From positions 1 to 52,059 of the forward strand of contig JACRLQ010000020.1 of the NCBI GenBank assembly GCA_016215155.1: a stretch of 52,059 nucleotides of DNA. The letters run 5' to 3'. The stretch comes from Nitrospirota bacterium. Lineage in GTDB: Bacteria; Nitrospirota; Thermodesulfovibrionia; Thermodesulfovibrionales; UBA6898. The position numbers and the translations under genes were made by a program. The notes beneath the pieces were generated by a model. It ran no database searches and was not told the DNA's origin. It saw only the letters and a list, made by a program, of their open reading frames with translations. Shown here one piece after another: positions 40,563 through 50,191 of the stretch; position 1 is the first letter of the stretch; each line of letters starts with the position of its first letter.

Positions 40563-40898
40563 GTGAAGACGGCAATGGGGCCAGGGGCGACAGGGCTCAT
40601 GGAAAATCCGGCTGAGGCCGACGGCGGGACATGGTGCGTCTATGTGCTCCGGTGCCGCAACAATTCTTTATATATAGGGATGACGAATAATCTGGGTAAA
40701 AGGGTCGAAAAGCATCAACTTGGGACCGGCAGCAAATTCGTCAGATCGTGGAGGCCGTTTGAGCTGGTCAAAACAATCCCCTGCGAAAATGCGGAAGAGG
40801 CGAGAAGGCTCGAATGCGATTTAAAAAAACTCACCAGAAAAAATAAACTCGAAGTCCTTGGACTTTCAGGGTCAGGGGAAGTTGTTAAAATAACTTAA
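40563..40898 (+). CDS. GIY-YIG nuclease superfamily protein (UPF0213/YhbQ-like)
   Basis: This is a stand-alone GIY-YIG domain of about 100 aa: WCVYVLRCRNNSLYIGMTNN followed by RVEKHQLGTGSKFVRSWRP, and a helix with ARRLECDLKKL. Such small proteins are DNA-structure nucleases in YhbQ-type studies. The first 12 residues are unlike the family, so the start may be the later ATG (MENPAEADG) at 40599. It follows phoU by 9 bases. Confidence 0.88.
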   Translation: MKTAMGPGATGLMENPAEADGGTWCVYVLRCRNNSLYIGMTNNLGKRVEKHQLGTGSKFVRSWRPFELVKTIPCENAEEARRLECDLKKLTRKNKLEVLGLSGSGEVVKIT

Positions 40899-40980
40899 AC
40901 CAATTCGCCCCCGGGTTATTGCGCATCCGGACCGTTTGCCGTATTATATTTAAACGAACCAGCAACGAAAGGAGCATATA

Positions 40981-41868
40981 ATGAGACTTGTGACCCGGGG
41001 AGACCTTGACGGAGTGACATCCGCTGTGCTGATTACGACCATGGAAGATATAGACCATACGGAACTTATCCATCCTCAGGACATCACCGACAAAAAATTT
41101 GAGATCACCCCCGATGACATTATGGCTAACCTCCCTTATCACCCTGCTGCCGCGATGTGGTTCGACCATCATGAGCTGACCGCAAGCAATGTGAGGCCGC
41201 CTGAAAATTTCAGGGGAAGACATGCCCTGGCCCCGAGCGTTGCACGGGTAATATACGATTATTATTCCTCGGAAAAACTTCGCAAGTATGAGTACCTTGT
41301 CAGCGAGACCGACCGCTTTGATGCGGCTACGCTTGATATAAAGGACGTTACCGACCCCCAGGGTGTCGTCCTGCTCGGCTTCACGATCGACTCACGCTCG
41401 GGCATCGGAAGTTTCAAGGACTATTTCAACAACGTGGTTTCATGGCTTAAGACCATGCCTCTCGATAAAGTGCTTTCACAGCCTGAGGTAAAGGAGCGTG
41501 TGGACCTTCTAAGGGAAAATAATGCCACCTTCCTGAAACTGCTAAAGGAGCACTCTAAGCCGGTGGGCAACGTCGTTTTCACCGATTTCAGAACAGTTGA
41601 ACGTCTGCCTGTGGGTAACAGGTTTTTGGTATATACGCTTTTTCCCGAAACCAATGTTTCGGTCAGGGTGCAGTGGGGCCCTGAAAAGAAATTCGCCGCC
41701 GTCACCCTGGGGCATAATATATTCAACAGGACCAGCAAGGCAAACTGCGGACATATCTGCAGTGATTATGGCGGCGGCGGACATAAAGGGGCCGGCGCCT
41801 GTCCCCTGCCGCCGGACAAGGCAGATGCCATGATTGAGGAAATCATCAAGAGGCTCAAAACCGCCTGA
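40981..41868 (+). CDS. DHH-family phosphoesterase
   Basis: This 295-aa protein has the DHH superfamily metal motifs: RGDLDGVTSA near residue 6, WFDHHE near residue 60, SETDRFDAATLD, and the DHHA1 motif GGGGHKGAGA near the C-terminus. The family includes oligoribonucleases, c-di-AMP and pApA phosphodiesterases and exopolyphosphatase-like enzymes. No extra domain identifies the substrate. It has its own AAAGGAG ribosome site and converges with topA. Confidence 0.85.
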   Translation: MRLVTRGDLDGVTSAVLITTMEDIDHTELIHPQDITDKKFEITPDDIMANLPYHPAAAMWFDHHELTASNVRPPENFRGRHALAPSVARVIYDYYSSEKLRKYEYLVSETDRFDAATLDIKDVTDPQGVVLLGFTIDSRSGIGSFKDYFNNVVSWLKTMPLDKVLSQPEVKERVDLLRENNATFLKLLKEHSKPVGNVVFTDFRTVERLPVGNRFLVYTLFPETNVSVRVQWGPEKKFAAVTLGHNIFNRTSKANCGHICSDYGGGGHKGAGACPLPPDKADAMIEEIIKRLKTA

Positions 41869-41948
41869 TCACAAAATTCCTCAGGCGTTAAACTACTGCC
41901 GCTACACCGGGTCAGTCGAAGAGGTCCGGAATCAACATTTATGGAAGG

Positions 41949-44213
41949 CTAGGTTTCCTGATCGGTCTTCTCGGTCTTGGCGCCTTCGGCCTTATAGTCG
42001 CATTCCTTATTAACGCAGACATAAGTTACCTCTCCGCCCTTAGACCATTTTTCACCGAGGAAGGCCGCCCCGCACTGGGGACACTTCTGGTTAACCGGCT
42101 TGTACCAGGTCGCGAATTTACACTTCGGATAATTCGCGCAACTCCAGAAGGACCGGCCCTTTTTAGAGCGCCTCTCGACGATGTCGCCTGCGTCTTCCGG
42201 GCATTTTACACCCGTGGCGATAGGCTTTGTCGTCTTACATTCCGGATACTTTGAACAGGCGAGGAATTTCCCGAACCTGCCCGACTTAAGTATCATGGGG
42301 GCCTCGCACTTGGTACATTTTTCGCCGGTATCGACAGGTTCAACCGCCTGATTTTCTCCATCAATAGGCATTGCATTTTTGCACTCGGGAAATCCCGAAC
42401 AGGCCATGAACCGTCCGTGTCGTCCCCACCTGATCACCATCGGCAGTCCGCACTTGTCGCAGGTCGCCTCGGTCGCTATGTCCTGGGGTTTTACCTTTCC
42501 GGGGATCGCGAGGGCCTCGGTGAGTTTGGCGTGAAACGGCTTATAAAAATCCTTTACGATCTTTTCCCACTTAGTCTTTCCGTCTTCGATATGGTCGAGC
42601 TTTTCTTCCATCGAGGCGGTAAACCCTATGTCCATGAGTTCGGCAAACCTTTCCACGAGGAGGTCGTTGACGACAACCCCGAGTTCGGTAGGAGAAAATT
42701 TCCCGTCGGTCTTCTGTACATATTTTCTGTCCTGTATCGTAGAGAGGATGGCGGCATAGGTGCTCGGTCTTCCGATGCCTTTTTCCTCGAGCGTCTTTAC
42801 CAGGGTCGCCTCGGTGTATCTTGGCGGCGGCTGGGTAAAGTGCTGTTTGGGCTGAAGATTCAGGAGCTTCAGGGTCTCACCCTCCTTGAGGTCCGGCAGA
42901 AGGGCCTCGCTTTCGTCCATCAGGTCGTCCGTGCCCTCAGTATAAAGAGTCATGAACCCCTGGAACTTTATCACGCTGCCCGAGGCCCTGAACACAGTCG
43001 CCCCCTTGCATTTTTCCGTATCGCAGGATATCTCGAATGTCGTCTGCTCGAATTCGGCCGGCGACATCTGGCTCGCGATAAAGCGGTTCCAGATAAGCTT
43101 GTACAGCCCATTTTGTTCCTTCGTAAGGTATTGCTTTATCTCCTCGGGACTGTACGTCAAATATGTAGGACGGACCGCCTCATGGGCCTCCTGCGCGGAC
43201 GCCTTGCTTTTATACTGGGGCGGTTTTTCAGGGAGATATTCTTTCCCATAGGTCTTTTCGACAAATTCCCGCGCGGACTGCTGGGCCTCGGCCGAGATGC
43301 GGGTCGAATCAGTTCTCATGTAGGTAATCAGACCAACCGAGCCTTCCTCCCCGAGTTCTATTCCCTCGTATAACTGCTGGGCGACCATCATCGTCTTTTT
43401 AGCGGTAAAGCGGAGCTTCCTTGACGCCTCCTGCTGAAGTGTGCTCGTGATAAACGGCGGCGACGGCATCCTCTTTCTCTTTTTGCGGTCTATGCCGCTT
43501 AAGACAAACCTGCTTTCGCCGATATCTGAAACAGCCGCCCCGGCGGCCTCAGAGTCATGGATATCAACTTTCTTATCTTTATATTTGAACAACCGGCTCC
43601 AGAAGACAGGTTTTGCAGACCCCTCAAATTCTGCATTGATCGACCAGTACTCCTCCTGCTTGAACGCCTCGATCTCCCGTTCCCTCTCGACGACGAGTCT
43701 GACCGAAACCGACTGTACCCTTCCGGCGCTGAGGCCCCGCCTTACCTTTCTCCATAAAAGCGGGCTCAGTTCATACCCGACAAGTCTGTCAAGCACGCGT
43801 CTGGCCTGCTGCGCGTCGACCTTGTGCATGTCGATCTCTTCGGGCTCTTCGATGGCCTTCAGAACGGCCGTCCTGGTTATCTCGTTGAACTTTATCCGGT
43901 AGATCTTTTTCTTCTTGTCTTTTATCTCACCCGCGATATGCCAGGCGATGGCCTCGCCCTCCCTGTCAGGGTCGGGCGCAATGTAGATAGTCCCGGCTGC
44001 TTTGGCCGATTTTCTCAGGTCCCTGATTACTTTTTCCTTCCCGGGGATCACGATATAGTTGGGCGTAAAATTGTGCTCGATATCTATGCCCATTTCCTTG
44101 GAAGGTAGGTCTTTTATATGCCCGACAGAGGCCTTTACCTCGAAGTCCTTGCCTAATATCTTGCTTATCGTCTTGGCCTTTGCCGGTGATTCAACGATTA
44201 CGAGCGATTTCAT
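41949..44213 (-). CDS. topA: DNA topoisomerase I TopA
   Basis: This type IA topoisomerase relaxes negative supercoils. The Toprim domain is at residues 1-110 (MKSLVIVESPAKAKTISKIL; the acidic DPDRE at 81-85), and the active-site Tyr298 lies in LITYMRTDS. Four C-terminal zinc-finger-type domains follow, for example CDKCGLPMVI, CTKCEAPMIL and CPQCGAAFLG. The 754-aa length is normal. ATG 44213 is chosen because AAGGAGG sits 6 bases upstream; ATG 44219 touches it. Confidence 0.97.
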   Translation of the reverse strand: MKSLVIVESPAKAKTISKILGKDFEVKASVGHIKDLPSKEMGIDIEHNFTPNYIVIPGKEKVIRDLRKSAKAAGTIYIAPDPDREGEAIAWHIAGEIKDKKKKIYRIKFNEITRTAVLKAIEEPEEIDMHKVDAQQARRVLDRLVGYELSPLLWRKVRRGLSAGRVQSVSVRLVVEREREIEAFKQEEYWSINAEFEGSAKPVFWSRLFKYKDKKVDIHDSEAAGAAVSDIGESRFVLSGIDRKKRKRMPSPPFITSTLQQEASRKLRFTAKKTMMVAQQLYEGIELGEEGSVGLITYMRTDSTRISAEAQQSAREFVEKTYGKEYLPEKPPQYKSKASAQEAHEAVRPTYLTYSPEEIKQYLTKEQNGLYKLIWNRFIASQMSPAEFEQTTFEISCDTEKCKGATVFRASGSVIKFQGFMTLYTEGTDDLMDESEALLPDLKEGETLKLLNLQPKQHFTQPPPRYTEATLVKTLEEKGIGRPSTYAAILSTIQDRKYVQKTDGKFSPTELGVVVNDLLVERFAELMDIGFTASMEEKLDHIEDGKTKWEKIVKDFYKPFHAKLTEALAIPGKVKPQDIATEATCDKCGLPMVIRWGRHGRFMACSGFPECKNAMPIDGENQAVEPVDTGEKCTKCEAPMILKSGRFGKFLACSKYPECKTTKPIATGVKCPEDAGDIVERRSKKGRSFWSCANYPKCKFATWYKPVNQKCPQCGAAFLGEKWSKGGEVTYVCVNKECDYKAEGAKTEKTDQET

Positions 44214-44243
44214 CAGCATCCTCCTTGACAGGTTCCTTGACTC

Positions 44244-44537
44244 TTAATTCCACAGGACCCTCCGTCCCCCGCCAAAAATCAGGGCATAGATGTCCTCTTT
44301 TTCAATGCTGCTTTTTCTCATAAGAATATAAACGAGCAGTGATTTTAATATATCGAGCTCGGCCTCATCAAGACTGCCCGCGGTCTCGAGCACCGCGAGC
44401 TCATCGGCGATGTCGTAGATGTCGGCGTCTTCGCAGCTGATCCTCTCGAGTATATCGTCGGAATAGAATTCCATTTCTTTAATGTCCTTGGTCATTATTT
44501 TAAGCATTCTGAATAGTTTTTTTGTCAAAGTGTCCAC
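44244..44537 (-). CDS. Small conserved-looking protein between dprA and topA
   Basis: I do not recognise this 97-aa protein. It is helical and acidic: LTKKLFRMLKIMTKDIKEME, DDILERISCEDADIYDIADE, LAVLETAGSLDEAELDILKS, KEDIYALIFGGGRR. It begins one base after the dprA stop codon and is followed by topA after about 30 bases, so it is in the dprA-topA run. The position resembles that of the Smg/DUF494 gene in some genomes, but the sequence does not clearly match it. Confidence 0.6.
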   Translation of the reverse strand: MDTLTKKLFRMLKIMTKDIKEMEFYSDDILERISCEDADIYDIADELAVLETAGSLDEAELDILKSLLVYILMRKSSIEKEDIYALIFGGGRRVLWN

Positions 44538-44538
44538 C

Positions 44539-45624
44539 TCATGATAGATAAAATCTTTTCCCGCCGGACTGCCTCACCACACCCTTAAGCTCGAGTGAAA
44601 GCAGCAACTCGAGCATCTTATGCACAGGTATCTTTACCTCTCTCGATAAGGAATCCACATGTTTTGGTTCCCTCGAAAGGTTCGAGCATACCCTGTTTTC
44701 ATCCTCGGACAGGGCGGCCTTTAATCTGTTTTCAGCCTTTATAAACCCTTTGAGTACGGGGGCCAGTTCCTCGATGACATCCCTCGTTTCGAGCACCAGC
44801 TTCGCCCCCTGCTTTATAAGAGAGTTTGTGCCCTCGGAATTCAGCGACGTGATATTTCCCGGGACCGCAAATACCTCTTTGTTCTGTTCAACCGCAAATC
44901 TGGCCGTTATCAGAGACCCGCTCGATTCCGCGGCCTCGACCACCAAAACGCCCATCGAAAGCCCGCTTATCAGCCTGTTTCTCCTTGGAAAATTCTCCTT
45001 ATTGGGGAGGGTCCCGGGGAGAAATTCGCTGAGCGCGCAGCCTGATTCGGCGATCTTTCCCAAAAGCCCTTTGTTTTCGGCCGGATAAAAGACGTCCAGG
45101 CCGGAGCCAAGGACGGCGATCGTCCGTCCGTGATTGGAAAGCGCGCTTTTATGCGCAAGGGTGTCGATGCCTCTTGCCAATCCGCTCACAATAGTAAACC
45201 CTGCCGAGGCAAGTTCTCCCGCTATCCGGTTGGTCACTACCTCGCCATAGGCAGTATTTTTTCTTGATCCTACCACGGCGATGGAGTATCTGTCCCCGGG
45301 CGCATAGTCCCCTTTCATAAAAAAGACCACAGGGGCTCCGTCAACCTCATTTAAGACCTCGGGATAAGCGGGACCATTATAATGAACGATCCGGATGTTC
45401 TTTTTCGCGCACTCGGCAATCTGTCTGTCCACTGCATTCCAGAGACCAAAACCCATGATACTTTCGACCCTCTCGGGGCTGATCCCCCTGACCGAAGACA
45501 GGTCCTTCGCATCGGCCTCAAATATATTTTCGGGCGAACCAAATACCGCGAGCAGCCTTTTTGAGAGTGCCGGCCCGATGTCAGGGACCTGGGACAGCCC
45601 GAGCCAGTATCGTGTTTCGTTCAT
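44539..45624 (-). CDS. dprA: DNA-processing protein DprA
   Basis: DprA binds incoming single-stranded DNA and loads RecA in natural transformation. The Rossmann-like core has VVGSRKNTAYGEVVTNRIAG, VSGLARGIDTLAHKSAL, TIAVLGSGLDVFYPAENKGL and FPRRNRLISGLSMGVLVVEA, and it ends with a winged-helix-type tail (VDSLSREVKIPVHKMLELL). A helix-hairpin-helix-like N-terminus (VPDIGPALSKRLLAVFGS) is present. The 361-aa length is normal. Confidence 0.95.
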   Translation of the reverse strand: MNETRYWLGLSQVPDIGPALSKRLLAVFGSPENIFEADAKDLSSVRGISPERVESIMGFGLWNAVDRQIAECAKKNIRIVHYNGPAYPEVLNEVDGAPVVFFMKGDYAPGDRYSIAVVGSRKNTAYGEVVTNRIAGELASAGFTIVSGLARGIDTLAHKSALSNHGRTIAVLGSGLDVFYPAENKGLLGKIAESGCALSEFLPGTLPNKENFPRRNRLISGLSMGVLVVEAAESSGSLITARFAVEQNKEVFAVPGNITSLNSEGTNSLIKQGAKLVLETRDVIEELAPVLKGFIKAENRLKAALSEDENRVCSNLSREPKHVDSLSREVKIPVHKMLELLLSLELKGVVRQSGGKRFYLS

Positions 45625-45628
45625 CTGT

Positions 45629-46819
45629 TCACCTGAGGTCTTTGTTCACCTTCAATCTCAGCGCGTTTAGCCTGATAAAGCCTTCGGCGTCCTTCTGGTT
45701 ATATACATCTTCGGCCTCAAACGTGGCGAGCCGGGTATCGTAAAGCGACCCCGGGGCCTTTCTGCCCGTCACCATGCAGTTGCCCTTATATAACTTGAGC
45801 CTCGCAGTCCCGGTCACCTTCTTCTGGACACTGTCGATCATCGTCTGCAGTGCCATACGTTCAGGGGAAAACCAGTAACCATAATATATCATCTCCGCGT
45901 ATTTCGGCATCAGGCCCTCCAGGATATGTTTTACCTCCCGGTCGAGGGTAAGGGATTCGACGGCCTTCCTTGCGATGTGCAGCACCGTGCCGCCGGGGGT
46001 TTCGTAGACCCCCCTTGATTTCATGCCTACGTATCTGTTTTCGACTATGTCCACCCTTCCTATTCCGTGTCTGCCGGCGATTTCATTGAGCCTCTGGAGC
46101 AGTCTGGCAGGGGACAGCTTTTTGCCGTTGATGCCTACAGGATTGCCTTCCGCAAACGTTATCTCCATATATTCAGGCTTGTCAGGCGCCTTTTCGAGAG
46201 GCGCCGTCATTGTATACATATCGGACGTGGGTTCTTTCCACGGGTCTTCGAGGATGCCTCCTTCGTAGCTTATATGAAAAAGGTTCATGTCGGTGCTGTA
46301 GGGTTTCTTTTTCGTAGCGGTGACCGGAATTCCATGTTTTCTTGAGTAGTCGATCAGCGATTCGCGCGAATCGAACGACCACTCTCTCCAGGGCGCTATA
46401 ATCTTTATGTCGGGTTTAAGTGCGTAACATGTCATTTCAAAACGGATCTGGTCATTGCCTTTTCCGGTGGCGCCGTGGGCCACGGCGTCGGCGCCCTCCC
46501 TAACCGCGATTTCTATCTGCCTTTTGGCGATCAACGGTCGTGCAATGGATGTCCCAAGCAGATAGGTCCCTTCGTACACGGCATTGCCCCTGAGCATGGG
46601 GAACACGAAGTCACGCACGAACTCCTCCCTGAGGTCCTCGACATATGCCTTCGAGGCCCCGGTCTTAAGGGCCTTTTGCCTTACTGCCTTAAGGTCCTCT
46701 CCCTGTCCGAGATCGGCGCAAAAGGCCACGACTTCAGCGTTATATGTCTCCTTGAGCCACGTTATCGCAACCGATGTGTCAAGTCCTCCCGAGTATGCTA
46801 GAACTATCTTTCTGACCAT
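45629..46819 (-). CDS. argG: Argininosuccinate synthase ArgG
   Basis: ArgG joins citrulline and aspartate in arginine biosynthesis. The PP-loop pyrophosphatase motif [16 protein letters not shown] is at the N-terminus, followed by [16 protein letters not shown]-like [29 protein letters not shown] and [18 protein letters not shown]. The 396-aa start at 46819 has GGGAGG upstream; longer frames upstream have no support. Other arg genes are not nearby. Confidence 0.97.
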   Translation of the reverse strand: MVRKIVLAYSGGLDTSVAITWLKETYNAEVVAFCADLGQGEDLKAVRQKALKTGASKAYVEDLREEFVRDFVFPMLRGNAVYEGTYLLGTSIARPLIAKRQIEIAVREGADAVAHGATGKGNDQIRFEMTCYALKPDIKIIAPWREWSFDSRESLIDYSRKHGIPVTATKKKPYSTDMNLFHISYEGGILEDPWKEPTSDMYTMTAPLEKAPDKPEYMEITFAEGNPVGINGKKLSPARLLQRLNEIAGRHGIGRVDIVENRYVGMKSRGVYETPGGTVLHIARKAVESLTLDREVKHILEGLMPKYAEMIYYGYWFSPERMALQTMIDSVQKKVTGTARLKLYKGNCMVTGRKAPGSLYDTRLATFEAEDVYNQKDAEGFIRLNALRLKVNKDLR

Positions 46820-46952
46820 CGTTAACCTCCCTAATAAATAAAGATCCGGCAAGACAAAGCGGTGATCCGTCCATAATAACCCAGATTGTGAGATTAAACC
46901 ATAGCACAAAATTTGTTTAAATGTAAATTTGCGGGACCGTAAAGAAGACTAG

Positions 46953-46969
46953 TTGATATTAAATCTCAA
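46953..46969 (+). promoter_or_regulatory. Fur-family operator-like palindrome before the second fur gene
   Basis: TTGATATTAAATCTCAA is an imperfect 17-bp palindrome (14 positions symmetric), 11 of 14 matches to the 7-1-7 Fur/PerR-type pattern TGATAATNATTATCA. It lies 18 bases before the Fur-family ATG. A related half, TTGTGAGATTAAA at about 46886-46898, faces argG. Confidence 0.45.
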
Positions 46970-46987
46970 TTTCAGCTAAAGTATCTC

Positions 46988-47413
46988 ATGCCACGGGAGA
47001 TATTCCAGCGATTCCTTATCGAAAAACGGCTCAAGCTCACAAAAGAGCGCATAGAGGTCTTAAACGAGGTCTTTTCAGCGCATGACCATTTCGGGCCCGA
47101 ACAGCTCTACTTAAGGCTCCGGAATGCCGGATCAAAGGCATCGAGGGCCTCCGTTTACAGGACACTGAATCTCCTCGTCGAAAGCGGACTTGTCGAAAAA
47201 ATAACGAGGACGGACAAGGGGAGTGTCTATGAGCATACCTACGGGCACACCCACCACGACCACATGGTATGTTCTATCTGTAACAGGATCGTGGAGTTTT
47301 ATTCGGAATACCTTGAGCAGCTGCAGGATGAAATATGCAAAAAACATAAATTCAGCGGCGTCAGCCACTCCCTTGAGATCAAGGGCTACTGTGAAACATG
47401 CAGGAAACAATAA
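46988..47413 (+). CDS. Fur-family transcriptional regulator paired with feoB
   Basis: This 141-aa protein has the Fur winged helix (LKLTKERIEVLNEVFSAHDH, ASVYRTLNLLVESGLVEKI) and a metal region (YGHTHHDHMVCSICNRIVEF, EIKGYCETCRK). It is a second Fur-type protein, distinct from that at 30483-30932. It stands 3 bases before a feoB gene, so it probably controls that feoB and itself, through iron or another metal. Confidence 0.92.
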   Translation: MPREIFQRFLIEKRLKLTKERIEVLNEVFSAHDHFGPEQLYLRLRNAGSKASRASVYRTLNLLVESGLVEKITRTDKGSVYEHTYGHTHHDHMVCSICNRIVEFYSEYLEQLQDEICKKHKFSGVSHSLEIKGYCETCRKQ

Positions 47414-47416
47414 AAC

Positions 47417-49366
47417 ATGAATGACGTTGACCATAAAAGCCATAAAAGGATAGTACTTGCAGGAAATCCAAATGTAGGAAAAAGTGTCCTTTTCGGGCTC
47501 CTGACCGGAAAATATGTGACGGTATCGAACTATCCGGGGACCACCGTAGAGGTCTCAACAGGTAACATTACGCTTGGCGGCAAAAAATATCTGGTAATCG
47601 ACTCCCCGGGTGTGAACAGTTTTATCCCGATGAGCGAGGATGAGAGGGTCACAAGGGACCTCCTGCTCGCCGAAAAACCTGAAAGCACCATCCTTGTAGC
47701 AGACGCAAAAAACCTAAAAAGGGGGCTGATGCTTCTTTTGCAGCTTTCAGAGATGGGTCTGCCCGCGGTTTTTGTGCTTAACATGGAGGACGAGGCGAAG
47801 GCGAAGGGGATAGAGATCGATTATAAAAAACTGCAGGAGACGCTTAAGCTTAGTGTTGTCGGAACGATAGCCCCGCAGAGAAAAGGCATTTCGAAACTTA
47901 AAGAGTCGGTGCTTTCTCCCTCCGTGGCCGACATTCGGGCGGATTATGGGGCTGTATTGGAGGGCTATGCTGAAAAAATCGCCCTGCTGATGCCCGAGGC
48001 CAATATCTCGAAGAAGTCACTGGCCCTTATGGTCCTGGGCGGAGACGAGAGCCTGAAGGGCTGGCTCAATGCAAATCTCGACGCCGGGAGGATCAAGCGT
48101 ATCGAAGACCTCAGGGATGAGGCCCAGACCAGATTCAGGGAGCCCCTGCCGCAGATCATCTCGGGGAAAAGAATCGCGGCCGCCGGGGCGATCACCGACG
48201 CGGTGATGATAAAAGGCGACCAGCAGACGGGTCATATCGCAAAATGGATAGGGAAGTGGTCCATGCACCCTTTCTGGGGCATGTTTTTTATGGTCTTCAC
48301 CCTCTTTTGTTTCTATGAGTTTGTCGGTGAATTCGGGGCCGGCGTCCTGGTCGACTTCTTCGAAAATACGATCTTTGGAAAATACCTCAGCCCGGGAATC
48401 GAAAAGGCCGTAAGATATATTGTGCCGTCGCAGCTGATCCAGGACTTCCTCGTAGGGCAATACGGACTCTTCACCATGGCGCTTACCTATGCCGTAGCGA
48501 TCATACTTCCCATCACCGCAACCTTTTTTATAGCCTTCGGCATGCTCGAAGACAGCGGGTATCTTCCAAGGATAGCCGTCATGACGAACAGGGCTTTTTC
48601 AACGATAGGGCTTAACGGCAAGGCGGTGCTCCCGATGGTCCTGGGCCTTGGATGCGGAACGATGGCCACGATGACCACAAGGATACTGGAGACAAAGAGG
48701 GAGCGGATCATCGCCACGTTTCTGATAGCCCTTGCCATTCCATGCTCGGCCCAGCTCGGGGTCATCCTTGGTATGCTGGGCCCCTATTCATATAAGGTGG
48801 CGCTCTGGTGGATGGGCACGGTTATTTGCGTCCTTGCCCTGGCCGGCTATATAGCCTCACGGGTGATCCCGGGGGAACGGCCGGATTTCTTCCTCGAGAT
48901 ACCCCCCGTCAGGGTGCCGCGGATAAGCAATATATTAATGAAGACGGTAAGCCGGATCGAATGGTACCTCAAAGAGGCGGTGCCTTTGTTTATATTAGGG
49001 ACATTGATACTTTTTATTCTCGATAAGCTCAAGATCCTGGGCTGGCTTGAGCATATCGCCTCCCCGGTCATCGTGGGCCTGCTCGGGCTCCCGCGGGAGA
49101 CAACCAGCGCGTTTATCCTCGGGTTTCTCCGCAGGGACTACGGCGCTGCCGGACTCTTCGAACTTTCGAAGCAGGGTCTTATGAATGAAGACCAGATAAT
49201 CGTGAGCATCATCACCCTTACCCTGTTTGTGCCCTGCCTGGCGAGTTTTTTCATGATTATAAAGGAGAGAGGTTCGCGGACGGCCCTCACGATGTTTGCC
49301 CTGATCACATCCTTTGCGCTGATCATCGGGGGGGTGGTTAACGGACTGTTAAGGATGTTCCACTAA
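47417..49366 (+). CDS. feoB: Second FeoB-family transporter, paired with a Fur regulator
   Basis: This 649-aa protein has G1 GNPNVGKSVLFG, G3 DSPGVNSFIPMSEDERVTRD (Ser in place of the usual Leu of DLPG), G4 NMEDE, and the FeoB membrane gates around LGLGCGTMATMTTRILETK and IALAIPCSAQLGVILGMLG, each with a conserved Cys. It is about 100 residues shorter than the FeoB at 26229-28487 and has no FeoA partner nearby. The substrate may be Fe2+ or another divalent metal. The 3' end overlaps mqnD by 18 bases, converging. Confidence 0.92.
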   Translation: MNDVDHKSHKRIVLAGNPNVGKSVLFGLLTGKYVTVSNYPGTTVEVSTGNITLGGKKYLVIDSPGVNSFIPMSEDERVTRDLLLAEKPESTILVADAKNLKRGLMLLLQLSEMGLPAVFVLNMEDEAKAKGIEIDYKKLQETLKLSVVGTIAPQRKGISKLKESVLSPSVADIRADYGAVLEGYAEKIALLMPEANISKKSLALMVLGGDESLKGWLNANLDAGRIKRIEDLRDEAQTRFREPLPQIISGKRIAAAGAITDAVMIKGDQQTGHIAKWIGKWSMHPFWGMFFMVFTLFCFYEFVGEFGAGVLVDFFENTIFGKYLSPGIEKAVRYIVPSQLIQDFLVGQYGLFTMALTYAVAIILPITATFFIAFGMLEDSGYLPRIAVMTNRAFSTIGLNGKAVLPMVLGLGCGTMATMTTRILETKRERIIATFLIALAIPCSAQLGVILGMLGPYSYKVALWWMGTVICVLALAGYIASRVIPGERPDFFLEIPPVRVPRISNILMKTVSRIEWYLKEAVPLFILGTLILFILDKLKILGWLEHIASPVIVGLLGLPRETTSAFILGFLRRDYGAAGLFELSKQGLMNEDQIIVSIITLTLFVPCLASFFMIIKERGSRTALTMFALITSFALIIGGVVNGLLRMFH

Positions 49367-50191
49367 TCCTACTGAAGATTCTGGCAACAGGCCCTTTCGT
49401 GCCGCCTGCCTGAAGAGCTCCTCGGCAGCCCCGATTCCCTCGGCGCCCATATCTAACGAAAATTGGTTTACATAAAGGTCTATATGCCTGTTGATTGTAT
49501 CATCGTCGAGTTCCTGGGAATGACTTTTAATATAAGCCATAGGCGTCTGTCTGTCGGAAAACGCGGACTCCAGACTCTCTCTGACGCACCTGTTTATCCT
49601 GCCTACTAAATCCGTCCCGAGCGACCTTTTCGCGATTATGCCCCCAAGGGGCAGAATCAGCCCGGTTTGCTCCTCCCACCAGTCGCCGAGGTCCAACATC
49701 TTGGTAAGCCCCGCCGCCTCATACGTAAACCGGCTCTCATGGATGACGAGCCCGGCGTCGGCCTCACCCTTATTTACGGCCTCGATGATCCTGTTAAAAG
49801 GCATGATCATTATATTGCCGCCCCTCAATCCAGGATCGTAAAGCTGAAGCAGAAGCCATGCGGTCGTGAGCGCTCCCGGGACGGCGATCTTCCTGCCCCT
49901 GAGTTCACGCATATCCATCGCTTCTTTTGAGACTACCAGCGGGCCGCAGCCCCTTCCGAAGGCTCCGCCGGAACGAAGGAGGCAATAATCCTCCCTCAGG
50001 TAGCCCAAGGCATGGAAAGAGACTTTTGAGACATCCAGCAGGCTCTGTCTGGCCATCCCGTTTAGGGTCTCGACATCCTCCAGTATCTCCTTAAATAAAA
50101 GTCCACCGGTATCGATCAGCCCATGCACCATGGCATGGAAAATAAACGTGTCGTTTGGGCAAGGGGAATATCCCAGAGTCAGGTCCTTCAA
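49349..50191 (-). CDS. mqnD: 1,4-dihydroxy-6-naphthoate synthase MqnD
   Basis: MqnD converts cyclic de-hypoxanthine futalosine to dihydroxynaphthoate in the futalosine pathway of menaquinone synthesis. It has the periplasmic-binding-protein-like fold with LGYSPCPNDTFIFHAMVHG at the start, VSKVSFHALGYL, GRGCGPLVVS, IAVPGALTTAWLLL and VIHESRFTYEAAGL. Length and motifs are typical. It follows mqnB with 4-base overlap, ATGA-type. Confidence 0.95.
   Translation of the reverse strand: MKDLTLGYSPCPNDTFIFHAMVHGLIDTGGLLFKEILEDVETLNGMARQSLLDVSKVSFHALGYLREDYCLLRSGGAFGRGCGPLVVSKEAMDMRELRGRKIAVPGALTTAWLLLQLYDPGLRGGNIMIMPFNRIIEAVNKGEADAGLVIHESRFTYEAAGLTKMLDLGDWWEEQTGLILPLGGIIAKRSLGTDLVGRINRCVRESLESAFSDRQTPMAYIKSHSQELDDDTINRHIDLYVNQFSLDMGAEGIGAAEELFRQAARKGLLPESSVGLVEHP

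Noticed and set aside
42417-43373. 318-aa plus-strand open frame
   Set aside because: It lies fully antisense to topA and arises from its codon bias.
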